The position numbers were made by a program, and so were the translations under genes. DNA of 64,000 nucleotides from Breoghania sp. (GTDB lineage: Bacteria; Pseudomonadota; Alphaproteobacteria; Rhizobiales; Stappiaceae), in the NCBI RefSeq assembly GCF_963674635.1, contig NZ_OY771475.1, positions 2,666,001 through 2,730,000 of the forward strand, in the 5' to 3' direction. The notes below the pieces were generated by a model. The model had not been told where the DNA came from. It saw only the letters and a list, made by a program, of their open reading frames with translations, and searched no databases. Shown here one piece after another: positions 18,615 to 27,154 of the stretch. Position 1 is the first letter of the stretch. The number at the start of each line of letters is the position of its first letter.

Positions 18615-19280
18615 CTACATATTGGCAATCAGAATGATCAGAATAATCACGCCAAGTCCGAACAGGCCCCAAACCATGGGACCTCCCAACGTGCCCTTGG
18701 CGGCTTCCACTTCCAGCCGTTCCTCGGCATCGCGCACCACGTCTTCCATGGCGTTTTCAACCGAAGCCGGGGCCCCAGCGATGGAATTCTCGCCCTCTGC
18801 GGTAACGCTTTCATCGGCCATCACCGCCTGGCCTGAGGCAGCGCCGCCGACCATTTCGCTGAACTTGCCGAAGAATTCATCCGCCATCTTGCGGGCGGTG
18901 GAATCGATCAGCCGCGAGCCGAGCTGGGCAAGCTTTCCGCCAACCTGCGCGTTTGCCTCATAGGTGAGTACGGTTCCATCGCCATCCTCCGCCAGATGAA
19001 CATCCGCACCGCCCTTGGCGAAGCCGGCAACGCCGCCCTTGCCCTCGCCGACAATGGTGTAGCCTTCAGGCGCATTGATATTCTCGAAGGTCACCGCCCC
19101 CTTGAACTTCGCCTTCACCGGCCCGACCTTGGCCGTCACTTCCGCCGCCATCTCGTTGTCGGACGTCTTTTCCAGGCTTTCACAGCCAGGAATGCAGGCT
19201 TTCAGGATTTCCGGATCATTGAGCGCTTCCCAAACCGTCTCACGCGGTGCAGGGATGCGGTATTCGCCCTTCATGTCCAT
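18615..19280 (-). CDS. coxG: CoxG-like membrane-anchor protein (SRPBCC fold)
   Basis: About 221 residues. The N-terminal 150 residues are a CoxG/SRPBCC domain (MDMKGEYRIPAPRETVWEAL, GCESLEKT, AKFKGAV). The protein ends in one hydrophobic segment, GLFGLGVIILIILIANM, that would anchor it in the membrane. In Oligotropha, CoxG recruits CO dehydrogenase to the cytoplasmic membrane. It is the first gene of the minus-strand coxGSLM-like operon, so its upstream gap (19281-19566) should hold the operon promoter. Start at 19280 rather than the longer open frame, by family similarity. Confidence 0.88.
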   Translation of the reverse strand: MDMKGEYRIPAPRETVWEALNDPEILKACIPGCESLEKTSDNEMAAEVTAKVGPVKAKFKGAVTFENINAPEGYTIVGEGKGGVAGFAKGGADVHLAEDGDGTVLTYEANAQVGGKLAQLGSRLIDSTARKMADEFFGKFSEMVGGAASGQAVMADESVTAEGENSIAGAPASVENAMEDVVRDAEERLEVEAAKGTLGGPMVWGLFGLGVIILIILIANM

Positions 19281-19566
19281 CTTCGGACCTACTCCTCCAG
19301 AACAAACGTATGGCACGGCCCTCTAGAATTCGCTCCCTGGAGCGAAACATCAATCATGCAAAGGTGGCATGAAGAAATGCTATGATCCCGACCAACGATA
19401 GGGCGCCGCGTGCTCACACTGTTAACTTGTCGGCTTGCGTGCGCGATGACAAGCAGCCGAAAACAAAAAAGTTCCGCGTGGTGACGATTGACCGGACGCC
19501 TGCCCGGCCCTAATCCACCCAGCACAGTTCAAAGCCTTTCAAAGGCAAGCCCCCACGAGGACCGAC

Positions 19567-20709
19567 TTGGCCCGAAAGCCGCCCCGCAAACCCCGCGCCC
19601 GTCCTGAGGCAGCCGCCCCTTTCGGCAAGGCAGGCGCTGCCCGCAAGAAGCCCGCCGCGTCTTCCAAGAAGGCCGCCGAGCGCCCGCGCAACGCGCCCAC
19701 ACCGCGGCGCGATGACGATGCGCGCCCCGCCTTCAGCGACAAGCCCGCCGCATCCGCATCCTCTCCCCTGCCACCCCGCCTTGCCCCCAAGGGGCCGCAA
19801 AAGGTGACCGGTCGCTGGCCGGTGATGCTGGAGACGAAGGGCTGGTCCGACTACGAGCTGCTCGATATGGGCGACGGCGAAAAGCTGGAGCGGTACGGGA
19901 CTTATGTCATTCGCCGTCCGGAGGCGCAGGCCATGGGCGCGCGCCGTCTCGATGCCAGTCGCTGGGAGGGGGCGGACGCAGCCTTTACCGGCGATGTGGA
20001 GGAAGAAGGTCCCGGGCGCTGGCGCTTTGCGCGCGAATTGCCCGAGACATGGCCGATGACCATGGGGGCTGCGAGCTTTCATGGACGTTTCATGTCGTTT
20101 CGCCATGTGGGCGTCTTTCCCGAGCAGATCGCCCACTGGGACTGGACGCGCGAACGGATCCAGGCGGCCAAACGCCCCGCCGGGCGGCCGCTGAAGGTTC
20201 TCAACCTCTTCGGATATACCGGCCTCGCTTCGCTCCTGGCAGCCAATGCGGGCGCAGAAGTGACCCATGTGGATGCCTCGAAAAAGGCCATCGGATGGGC
20301 GCGGGAAAACCAGAACCTCTCCGGCATGGACGATCTGCCGATCCGCTGGATCTGCGACGACGCGATGAAGTTCATCGCGCGCGAGGAACGGCGCGGCAAC
20401 AAATATGACGGGATCATTCTCGATCCGCCGAAATATGGCCGCGGGCCGAAAGGCGAGGTTTGGGATCTCTTCCGTGATCTTCCCGCCATGCTTGACGTTG
20501 TGCGTGCACTGCTGAGCGAGGAGGCTGCCTTCGTCATCCTGTCGATCTACGCGATCCGGGCCTCATTCCTGTCCAACCACGAACTGATGATGGATGTGAT
20601 GCACGACAAGCCGGGCACGGTGGAATCGGGCGAACTCGTCATCCGCGAGACCGGCTCCGCCGCCCGCGCCCTTTCAACTTCGCTGTTCAGCCGCTGGAGC
20701 GCGTCATGA
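19567..20709 (+). CDS. SAM-dependent RNA methyltransferase, RlmI/RlmK-like
   Basis: A 380-residue class I methyltransferase, probably modifying a base in 23S rRNA. The start is TTG at 19567, with ribosome site ACGAGGA five bases before it. Residues 1-75 are a disordered tail rich in A, P, K and R. The Rossmann core has motif I LNLFGYTGLASLLAANAGA, the acidic VDASKKAIGWARENQ, and motif IV LDPPKYGRG. The motif IV form, DPPK, fits RlmI-type enzymes, but the PUA domain of RlmI is absent. The next gene, a TrmH/SpoU methyltransferase, overlaps it by four bases, so the two form an RNA-modification pair. Confidence 0.85.
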   Translation: MARKPPRKPRARPEAAAPFGKAGAARKKPAASSKKAAERPRNAPTPRRDDDARPAFSDKPAASASSPLPPRLAPKGPQKVTGRWPVMLETKGWSDYELLDMGDGEKLERYGTYVIRRPEAQAMGARRLDASRWEGADAAFTGDVEEEGPGRWRFARELPETWPMTMGAASFHGRFMSFRHVGVFPEQIAHWDWTRERIQAAKRPAGRPLKVLNLFGYTGLASLLAANAGAEVTHVDASKKAIGWARENQNLSGMDDLPIRWICDDAMKFIAREERRGNKYDGIILDPPKYGRGPKGEVWDLFRDLPAMLDVVRALLSEEAAFVILSIYAIRASFLSNHELMMDVMHDKPGTVESGELVIRETGSAARALSTSLFSRWSAS

Positions 20710-21551
20710 GCCAGGACACCAGGCCCGCAAACACCCGGCCGGGACAGGTCAAGACCGTCACCAGCGTTTCCAATCCGGTCATCAAGGACATCAAGGCCCT
20801 TGTCGCCCAACGCAAACGGCGCAAGGAAGCGGGTCTTTTCGTGGCCGAAGGGCTGAAGCTCGTCACCGACGCCATGGAAGCGGGCTGGCCGATCCGCACG
20901 CTGGTCTTTGGCGGTGAAGTGCGCGAACAGCCGATGGTGAGCAAGGCCGCCGCAACTGCGCGCGCGCGTGGCGCGCTGGTGCTGGATGTCTCGCGCGCCG
21001 TTCTCACCTCCATCACCCGGCGGGACAACCCGCAGATGGTCGTCGGCGTCTTCGAACAGCAATGGGCGGATCCGGCAAGCATCGCGCCGGAAGACGGCGC
21101 GGTCTGGGTCGCGCTCGACGAGGTGCGCGATCCCGGAAATCTCGGCACCATCCTGCGCACCGTCGATGCGGTGGGGGCGAAGGGTGTGGTGCTGATCGGC
21201 GATACGACCGACCCGTTTGCCGTGGAAGCGGTGCGCGCCACAATGGGCTCCATTTTCTATGTTCCGCTGGTGCGCATGAACCGAACAGACTTCCTGAAAT
21301 GGCGGAAAGGGTGGCCAGGCAAGGTTTTCGGCACACACCTCAAAGGCTCGGTCGACTACCGCAAGCCCGATTATTCCGGCCCGACGCTTCTCCTGATGGG
21401 AACCGAGCAGTCGGGACTGCCTGAGCAGATGGTGGAAGCCTGCACCCAGCTCGTGCGTATTCCACAGGCCGGGATGGCAGACAGCCTGAACCTGGCGGTT
21501 GCCACCGCCGTCATGCTCTATGAAATCAAACGTAATGTGTTGGAGCTCTGA
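20706..21551 (+). CDS. TrmH/SpoU-family RNA methyltransferase
   Basis: A 281-residue SPOUT-class methyltransferase, likely a 2'-O-ribose methylase of rRNA or tRNA. The three SPOUT motifs are visible: DEVRDPGNLGTILRT, LLMGTEQSGLP and IPQAGMADSLNLAVATAV, which form the trefoil knot that binds SAM. The N-terminal part (SVSNPVIKDIKAL, EAGLFVAEGLKLV) is the SpoU substrate-binding domain. ATG at 20706 overlaps the stop of the upstream methyltransferase gene (ATGAG), suggesting translational coupling. The target nucleotide is not predictable. Confidence 0.9.
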   Translation: MSQDTRPANTRPGQVKTVTSVSNPVIKDIKALVAQRKRRKEAGLFVAEGLKLVTDAMEAGWPIRTLVFGGEVREQPMVSKAAATARARGALVLDVSRAVLTSITRRDNPQMVVGVFEQQWADPASIAPEDGAVWVALDEVRDPGNLGTILRTVDAVGAKGVVLIGDTTDPFAVEAVRATMGSIFYVPLVRMNRTDFLKWRKGWPGKVFGTHLKGSVDYRKPDYSGPTLLLMGTEQSGLPEQMVEACTQLVRIPQAGMADSLNLAVATAVMLYEIKRNVLEL

Positions 21552-21554
21552 GTA

Positions 21555-22418
21555 ATGCGTCTTTTCGTTTTCGGAATGGGATACTCCGCCTTGGCCTTCG
21601 TGGAAAAGATGCGCGACCGGCTCGACTGGGTCGGCGGGACCACCCGCAGCGTGGAAAAGGCGGCAAGCCTTCTGGAACGCGGGATCACGCCGTTTCTATT
21701 CGACGGTACATCCCCCGGAGATGGGATTGCGGAAGCCCTTGCCGAGGCGACACATCTGCTCGTCTCCATCGCGCCCGACGAGGACGGCGATCCGGTACTG
21801 CTCCAGCATGGCGGAGATCTTGAGGCGGCTAATCTTTCGTGGATCGGCTATCTCTCCACCATTGGCGTCTATGGCAATCATGACGGGGCGTGGATCGACG
21901 AATACACACAAGCTGCCCCCCTCTCGGAACGTTCCAAGCGCCGCCTTGAGGCAGAGAATGGATGGCTCGAATTTGCCGAAGAGACGGGCATTCCAGTCGG
22001 CATTTTCCGGCTCTCCGGGATCTACGGCCCCGGCCGCAATGCGCTTCTCAACCTTGAAGAAGGCAAGGCACGACGGCTGATCAAGCCGGGGCAGGTCTTC
22101 AACCGCATTCACGTCGATGACATTGCAGGCGCGCTGGAAGCGGCGAGCCTGAGCCCCGACACACGCATCTACAACGTGACCGATGACGAGCCCAGCGCGC
22201 CGCAGGATGTCATCGAATATGCGGCTGAGCTCATGGGCGTCGCACCTCCGCCTGCCATCGACTTCGAGAAGGCGGATCTTTCCCCCATGGCGCGGTCGTT
22301 TTATGCCGAGAACAAGCGGGTTTCCAATGCGCGGTTGAAGGACGCGCTTGGCTATTCCTTCCGGCATCCGACCTATCGCGCTGCACTCGACCACATGTTC
22401 AAGACAGGCTGGCGCTGA
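21555..22418 (+). CDS. NAD(P)-binding epimerase/dehydratase-like protein (YeeZ type)
   Basis: A 287-residue atypical SDR of the YeeZ group. It begins with the short glycine motif FVFGMGYSALAF rather than the classical TGxxGxxG, then has YLSTIGVYG, IFRLSGIYGPGRN and a FNRIHVDDIAGAL segment, all typical of the extended-SDR/epimerase fold. It starts three bases after the TrmH-like gene and is probably co-transcribed. Substrate unknown. Confidence 0.82.
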   Translation: MRLFVFGMGYSALAFVEKMRDRLDWVGGTTRSVEKAASLLERGITPFLFDGTSPGDGIAEALAEATHLLVSIAPDEDGDPVLLQHGGDLEAANLSWIGYLSTIGVYGNHDGAWIDEYTQAAPLSERSKRRLEAENGWLEFAEETGIPVGIFRLSGIYGPGRNALLNLEEGKARRLIKPGQVFNRIHVDDIAGALEAASLSPDTRIYNVTDDEPSAPQDVIEYAAELMGVAPPPAIDFEKADLSPMARSFYAENKRVSNARLKDALGYSFRHPTYRAALDHMFKTGWR

Positions 22419-22434
22419 CAGCCGGAGACAGACG

Positions 22435-23313
22435 TCAGAACCCTGGCAGAACGAGGATCTTCGGCTTTTGCGGCAGGCCGGCCAGCGAGAACACGCGGGT
22501 CGGCTCCTGGGAGATCTCCACATCCATCTCCTTGCCCATCTCGCTCAGGAAGCGGTTGAAACTCAACTGCCCGAAATAATGCATGGGCAGGATGATGGAG
22601 GAGCGGAGGCGGCGGGCAACCTCCAGCATGCCATCATGGCCCATGGTGAAGGCCCCATCCACCGGCACCATGAGAACGTCGATCCGGCCAATCTGGGCAT
22701 ATTGCTCGTCGGTAAGGCGGTGATGCAGGTGACCCAGATGGCCGATGCACAGGCCCGCCGCTTCAAAAATGAAGATCGAATTGCCGTCATGCTCCATGGT
22801 GGCCACACCGGAGCGGATATCCGTCGTCACGTTTCGGATGAGCACGTCGTCGACTTGCAGGAAGTGCTTCGCAGGCCCCTCCCCCGTGTCCCAACCGCGC
22901 AGCACATGCTCGATATCCGGGTCGGGAAAGGCCGTGAAATGACTGGAATGGGCGTGGTTCATGGTGACCACACGGGGGATGATGCCACCGGCGTAGCCAT
23001 TGTAATCGGTCGCGATGGTGACGCCCGCAGCGGTTTCAAGCACGAAGGTGGAGTGGCCGGCAAAGCTGATCCGGATTTCGCTTGAGGACAACGCGGCTCC
23101 GAGCGTCACACGGGCTAAGGGCGGACGGTTGCCTGCCACCGCGAGGCAATGACTGGCGGGCGGCGGATCGACGGCCTGCGCCAGATGCAAGCTGGCTGCC
23201 TGCACACCAAAAGCCGACAGGCAGAAGGTCGCCATGGCTGTCAGGCATGCGACGAACCCGACCCTCCGCGCACCTGGCGCATCCGATCCCGATCCGGCCC
23301 GCGATGCGGCCAT
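22435..23313 (-). CDS. Exported MBL-fold metallo-hydrolase
   Basis: A 292-residue protein with an N-terminal signal sequence (RRVGFVACLTAMATFCLSAF then VQA) and a metallo-beta-lactamase-like domain of the UPF0173/YtnP-related type: FAGHSTFVLE, TMNHAHSSHF as the HxHxxH-like metal motif (here HAHSSH), HLGHLHH and a late ILPMHYFGQL histidine. The start at 23313 follows GGAGGAG seven bases upstream. It converges with the epimerase-like gene, leaving 16 bp between them. Substrate unknown. Confidence 0.8.
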   Translation of the reverse strand: MAASRAGSGSDAPGARRVGFVACLTAMATFCLSAFGVQAASLHLAQAVDPPPASHCLAVAGNRPPLARVTLGAALSSSEIRISFAGHSTFVLETAAGVTIATDYNGYAGGIIPRVVTMNHAHSSHFTAFPDPDIEHVLRGWDTGEGPAKHFLQVDDVLIRNVTTDIRSGVATMEHDGNSIFIFEAAGLCIGHLGHLHHRLTDEQYAQIGRIDVLMVPVDGAFTMGHDGMLEVARRLRSSIILPMHYFGQLSFNRFLSEMGKEMDVEISQEPTRVFSLAGLPQKPKILVLPGF

Positions 23314-23450
23314 GTCATAACTCCTCCCTGCACCCAGCCCGCACAATCTGCCCTTACGTTATCTCGCAAGGTTACCCTCCCCCTTGCAACGCAAAAAGAT
23401 GCGTACAGCGTCCGGAGACACAAATCATCGTGAGGACAGGGCCGACATGC

Positions 23451-23476
23451 AAAAAGCCCGGCACGAATGCCGGGCT
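23451..23476 (-). terminator. Rho-independent terminator of the peroxiredoxin gene
   Basis: Inverted repeat AAGCCCGGCA / TGCCGGGCTT. On the minus strand the stem is followed by a T run (forward CAAAAAG), about 60 bp after the peroxiredoxin stop. Confidence 0.85.
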
Positions 23477-23537
23477 TCGGATCTTTCAAGGGCTTCGCTC
23501 AAGGCCCGTTTTTGCCGGTCCTTAGCCGGAGCGATGA

Positions 23538-24176
23538 TCAGCCCTGCGGCTGCGCGACCATGCGCAGGTAGGGCTTGAGGGTCTTGAAGCCTTCCGGGAA
23601 GGCCTTCTTCGCGTCCTCGTCGGAAACCGTCGGAACGATGATGACATCTTCGCCATGCTTCCAGTTGGCGGGTGTCGCAACCTTGTGCTTGGCGGTGAGC
23701 TGCAGGCTGTCCACCACGCGCAGCACCTCATCGAAATTGCGGCCCGTGGAGGCCGGGTATTCGATCTTCAGCTTGATCTTCTTGTCCGGCCCGATGACGA
23801 AGAGCGAACGCACCGTGGCGGTGCTATCGGCATTGGGATGGATCATGCCATAGGCGGTGGCGACGACCTTGTCAGGGTCGGCAATCAGCGGGAAATTCAG
23901 CGCGACGCCCTGCGTTTCCTTGATATCCCCGATCCAGGCATGGTGATCCTCGATCGGATCGACAGAGACGCCAAAAACCTTCACGTCGCGCTTGTCGAAC
24001 TCATCCTTGAGCTTCGCGGTCATGCCAAGCTCGGTGGTGCATACAGGCGTAAAATCGGCGGGATGGGAGAACAGGATCGCCCAGTGACCATCGATCACCT
24101 CGTGAAAGTGGATCGGGCCCGACGTGGTCTCAACCTCGAAATCCGGCGCGGTATCGCCGAGAAGCAATGCAGACAT
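23538..24176 (-). CDS. 1-Cys peroxiredoxin (Prx6 type)
   Basis: A 212-residue thiol peroxidase that reduces peroxides. The peroxidatic cysteine is C46 in the motif DFTPVCTTEL. The resolving cysteine of 2-Cys enzymes is missing. The long C-terminal domain (TPANWKHGEDVIIVPTVSDE) is typical of the Prx6 class. ATG at 24176 follows GGAGGTTTCC, so the four extra residues of the open frame are not used. A palindrome resembling an Irr box lies 33-49 bp upstream of the start, suggesting control by iron or peroxide. The gene is monocistronic, with terminators on both sides. Confidence 0.95.
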   Translation of the reverse strand: MSALLLGDTAPDFEVETTSGPIHFHEVIDGHWAILFSHPADFTPVCTTELGMTAKLKDEFDKRDVKVFGVSVDPIEDHHAWIGDIKETQGVALNFPLIADPDKVVATAYGMIHPNADSTATVRSLFVIGPDKKIKLKIEYPASTGRNFDEVLRVVDSLQLTAKHKVATPANWKHGEDVIIVPTVSDEDAKKAFPEGFKTLKPYLRMVAQPQG

Positions 24177-24208
24177 GGAAACCTCCAATTGAGTCGATGA
24201 AATTTATA

Positions 24209-24225
24209 TTTGGAATAACTCTAAA
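24209..24225. promoter_or_regulatory. Iron-control-element-like palindrome upstream of the peroxiredoxin
   Basis: TTTGGAATAACTCTAAA matches the Irr box TTTAGAA-N3-TTCTAAA at 12 of 14 fixed positions and is nearly palindromic. It lies 33-49 bp upstream of the peroxiredoxin start codon, where it would overlap a promoter. It is the second such box in the window, after 8650-8666. Confidence 0.5.
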
Positions 24226-24228
24226 TAA

Positions 24229-24270
24229 CAAAAGCCGGTAAGTGACATTGATAATTGTCACTCACCGGCC
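24229..24270 (-). terminator. Rho-independent terminator of the PhnA/YjdM gene
   Basis: Long near-perfect inverted repeat: GCCGGTAAGTGAC (24234-24246) pairs with GTCACTCACCGGC (24257-24269), with one mismatch. On the minus strand it is followed by TTTTGTTA. It ends transcription of the gene that stops at 24318. Confidence 0.85.
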
Positions 24271-24317
24271 TCGATCTTTCAACAGCCCGGGTGGAAAACC
24301 GGGCCCTGTGTGAGGCG

Positions 24318-24905
24318 TCAGGCCTTCTTGACGAACTCCGTCAGGATGACGATGCGCTGATCGTTGACGCGGCCTTCGATCTGGCCCGCATTGTCGGGCA
24401 CCAGCGCGATGTTGCGCACTGCCGTGCCGCGCTTGGCGGTGAACCCGCCGCCCTTGACCTTCAGGTCCTTGATCAGCGTGACCGTATCGCCCGCTGACAG
24501 AACCGCGCCGTGGGTGTCCTTGTGGACGACAGCGTCCGCGTCATCGCCCGCCGCACCGCTGGCCAGACCGGCTTCAGCCCAGGCAAGTGTTTCCTCGTCG
24601 AGATAGAGCATGTCGAGGAGATCGCGCGCCCAGGTCTCGGAAGAAAGCCGGTTGAGCATGCGCCATGCCGCGACCTGAACCGGCGGCACCTGGCTCCAGG
24701 CGCTTTCATTCAGGCAATGCCAGTGGGCGAGATCGATCTCCGAAGAGCCTTCGATCTGTGAGGCGCAGGCGTTGCAGGCGAGGATGGCCTTGTCGGCGCT
24801 GTCCTCGGCGTCCGGCCCCACGGCCAGCGCGACGAGGTTATCGGAGGAGCCGCAAAGCTCGCATTTGTCTTCCGCGCGGGCGCGTAGATCTGTTTCCAGG
24901 GTCAT
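24318..24905 (-). CDS. PhnA/YjdM family zinc-ribbon protein
   Basis: A 195-residue protein of the PhnA (YjdM) family. It has an N-terminal zinc ribbon (KCELCGS and ILACNACASQI, two CxxC pairs) and a C-terminal PhnA domain (VHKDTHGAVLSAGDTVTLIK, LKVKGGGFTAKRGT, IVILTEFVKK). Family members were once called alkylphosphonate-uptake proteins, but no biochemical role is established. Start at 24905 by similarity; the frame stays open upstream. It stands alone between lepA and the peroxiredoxin. Confidence 0.9.
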   Translation of the reverse strand: MTLETDLRARAEDKCELCGSSDNLVALAVGPDAEDSADKAILACNACASQIEGSSEIDLAHWHCLNESAWSQVPPVQVAAWRMLNRLSSETWARDLLDMLYLDEETLAWAEAGLASGAAGDDADAVVHKDTHGAVLSAGDTVTLIKDLKVKGGGFTAKRGTAVRNIALVPDNAGQIEGRVNDQRIVILTEFVKKA

Positions 24906-25026
24906 GGGCTCTCTGGGGTCTCTCAGGTCGGGGGTGGGGACGCAGGGCGCCCACATCGACGCCCAGGCGGGCGAACCGGTCAGCCGATCCGCCCGGGGCG
25001 TCATGATCTTGCGAGAACGCGGGTTC

Positions 25027-26832
25027 TCAGTCGTCCATCTTCAGGGCCTGAATGAAGGCCTCCTGCGGGATCTCGACCTTGCCGAACTGGCGCATGCGCT
25101 TCTTGCCCTCTTTCTGCTTGTCGAGGAGCTTGCGCTTTCGCGTGGCGTCGCCGCCGTAACACTTCGCCGTCACATCCTTGCGCAGGGCCGACAGCGTTTC
25201 ACGCGCGATGACCTTCGCGCCGATGGCCGCCTGAATGGGGATCTTGAACATGTGCCGCGGGATCAGCTCTTTCAGCTTTTCGCACATGGCACGGCCCCGG
25301 CGTTCCGCCTGTGAGCGGTGAACGAGCACGGAGAGCGCATCCACAGGCTCCTCGTTGACGAGGATCGACATCTTCACCAGATCGCCGGCGCGGTGCTCGG
25401 TGAGCTGGTAGTCGAAAGAGGCGTAGCCCTTGGAGATCGATTTCAGCCGATCATAGAAATCGAACACGACTTCGTTGAGCGGCAGGTCGTAGACGACCAT
25501 GGCGCGCGAACCGACATAGGACAGGTCGATCTGCAGTCCGCGGCGTTCCTGGCAGAGCTTGAGAATGCCTCCCAGATATTCGTCCGGCGTCATGATGGTG
25601 GCGCGGATCCACGGCTCACGGATCTCCGCGATCTTCACCACGTCCGGCATGTCGGCGGGGTTGTGAAGCTCGATCTCGGAGCCGTCCGTCATGCTCATCT
25701 CGTAGACCACCGAGGGGGCGGTGGCGATCAGGTCGAGATTGAACTCGCGCTCAAGACGCTCCTGGATGATTTCCAGGTGCAACAGGCCGAGGAAGCCACA
25801 GCGGAACCCGAAGCCGAGGGCCGCCGACGTTTCCATCTCGAAGGAGAAGCTGGCATCGTTGAGGCGCAGCTTGCCCATGGCGGCGCGCAGATCCTCGAAA
25901 TCGGCGGCATCAATGGGGAAGAGGCCGCAGAAAACGACCGGCTGGGCGGGCTTGAACCCTGGCAAGGCCTGCTGGCAGGGCTTGCGGTCATCGGTGATGG
26001 TATCTCCGACGCGGGTATCGGCCACTTCCTTGATGGACGCGGTGAAAACGCCGATCTCGCCGGGAAGAAGCTCGTCCTTGACCAGAAGCTTGGGCGTCAT
26101 CACGCCGACGCGGTCGACGTCATAGACGGCGCCGGAGCCCATCATGCGGATGCGCTGGCCCTTCTTCAGGGAGCCGTCGATGATGCGCACCAGCACCATG
26201 ACGCCGAGATAGGCGTCGTACCAGCTGTCGACCAGCATGGCTTTCAGCGTCGCATCCGGGTCGCCGTCGGGCGCCGGCAGACGCTCCACGATCGCTTCCA
26301 GCACATCCTCGATGCCGAGGCCGGTCTTGGCGGAAATCATCACCGCATCCGAGGCATCCAGACCGATCACATCCTCGATCTGCTGCTTGATGCGGTCGGG
26401 TTCGGCGGCGGGCAGATCGATCTTGTTCAGGACCGGGACGATCTCGTGATCGTTGTCCAGCGCCTGATAGACATTGGCCAGCGTCTGCGCTTCCACGCCC
26501 TGCGAGGCGTCAACCACCAGCAGCGAGCCTTCGCAGGCCGCCAGCGAGCGCGAGACCTCGTAGGCGAAGTCCACGTGGCCCGGGGTGTCGATCAGGTTCA
26601 GGAAATACTGCTTGCCGTTCTTGGCATTGTAGATGAGCCGGACGGTCTGCGCCTTGATCGTAATGCCGCGTTCCCGCTCGATATCCATCGAGTCGAGCAC
26701 CTGCTCCTTCATCTCGCGCTCAGACACGGTGCCCGTGGACTGGATGAGCCGGTCCGCCAGCGTGGATTTGCCGTGGTCGATGTGCGCAACGATGGAGAAG
26801 TTGCGAATATGGTCGAGTTTCTGCGTCGTCAT
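25027..26832 (-). CDS. lepA: Elongation factor 4 (LepA)
   Basis: A 601-residue ribosome-associated GTPase that acts in translation under stress and in initiation. The GTPase domain has G1 AHIDHGKSTLADRL, G3 DTPGHVDF, G4 LNKIDLP, and the LepA switch segment RERGITIKAQ. Domains II-III follow, and the LepA-specific C-terminal domain includes GSRAMVVYDLPLNEVVFDF and KCYGGDATRKRKLLDKQKEG. The full length matches the family. It lies downstream of a tiny gene that has its own terminator, so lepA probably uses its own promoter in 26833-26929. Confidence 0.97.
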   Translation of the reverse strand: MTTQKLDHIRNFSIVAHIDHGKSTLADRLIQSTGTVSEREMKEQVLDSMDIERERGITIKAQTVRLIYNAKNGKQYFLNLIDTPGHVDFAYEVSRSLAACEGSLLVVDASQGVEAQTLANVYQALDNDHEIVPVLNKIDLPAAEPDRIKQQIEDVIGLDASDAVMISAKTGLGIEDVLEAIVERLPAPDGDPDATLKAMLVDSWYDAYLGVMVLVRIIDGSLKKGQRIRMMGSGAVYDVDRVGVMTPKLLVKDELLPGEIGVFTASIKEVADTRVGDTITDDRKPCQQALPGFKPAQPVVFCGLFPIDAADFEDLRAAMGKLRLNDASFSFEMETSAALGFGFRCGFLGLLHLEIIQERLEREFNLDLIATAPSVVYEMSMTDGSEIELHNPADMPDVVKIAEIREPWIRATIMTPDEYLGGILKLCQERRGLQIDLSYVGSRAMVVYDLPLNEVVFDFYDRLKSISKGYASFDYQLTEHRAGDLVKMSILVNEEPVDALSVLVHRSQAERRGRAMCEKLKELIPRHMFKIPIQAAIGAKVIARETLSALRKDVTAKCYGGDATRKRKLLDKQKEGKKRMRQFGKVEIPQEAFIQALKMDD

Positions 26833-26929
26833 GGGCGCTCAAATAGCATCGGGCGCGGGCGGCGCAAAGCGGAATTGACGTACTGCGATGCTGCGGACAC
26901 AAAAACGACGAGGATGGCGCATGCCAGCA

Positions 26930-26966
26930 CGTCAAAAACAAAGAGGGCCGCACATGGCGGCCCTCC
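26930..26966 (-). terminator. Rho-independent terminator of the 31-residue gene
   Basis: Perfect stem GAGGGCCGC (26943-26951) / GCGGCCCTC (26957-26965) with loop ACATG. On the minus strand it is followed by TTTGTTTTTG. It lies 29 bp after the stop of the small gene. Confidence 0.85.
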
Positions 26967-26994
26967 GTGAGATCGATATGACCTTGGGTCCGGA

Positions 26995-27090
26995 TCAGAT
27001 CCCGACGGAAACTCTCTTCGCCAGAGGCTGCTCCAGCATCGACACCTTCCGCCCAGACATCAGGGCCACATTCAGGGTCTCACTCGACAT
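26995..27090 (-). CDS. Tiny 31-residue protein gene with its own promoter and terminator
   Basis: The minus strand from 27090 reads MSSETLNVALMSGRKVSMLE followed by QPLAKRVSVGI, then TGA. The start is preceded by an almost ideal ribosome site, AAAGGAGGTGA, six bases before the ATG. Upstream is a plausible promoter (27127-27154), and downstream a perfect terminator (26930-26966), so this is a complete transcription unit of roughly 180 nt. I do not recognise the peptide. It has no membrane segment, no cysteine and no signal peptide; it is basic towards the C-terminus. It could be a small regulatory protein, a leader peptide, or the coding part of a dual-function RNA. Confidence 0.6.
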   Translation of the reverse strand: MSSETLNVALMSGRKVSMLEQPLAKRVSVGI

Positions 27091-27126
27091 GGGCTCACCT
27101 CCTTTCGGTTGTTGACGACATGTCTC

Positions 27127-27154
27127 AAGATAAGCAACCGGGAGCTCTCTTCAA
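27127..27154 (-). promoter_or_regulatory. Predicted sigma-70 promoter of the 31-residue gene
   Basis: On the minus strand: -35 TTGAAG (27149-27154), 16-bp spacer, -10 TATCTT (27127-27132). Transcription would start near 27120, giving a 5' leader of about 30 nt before the ATG at 27090. The -35 overlaps the end of the upstream kinase-like gene. Confidence 0.4.
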
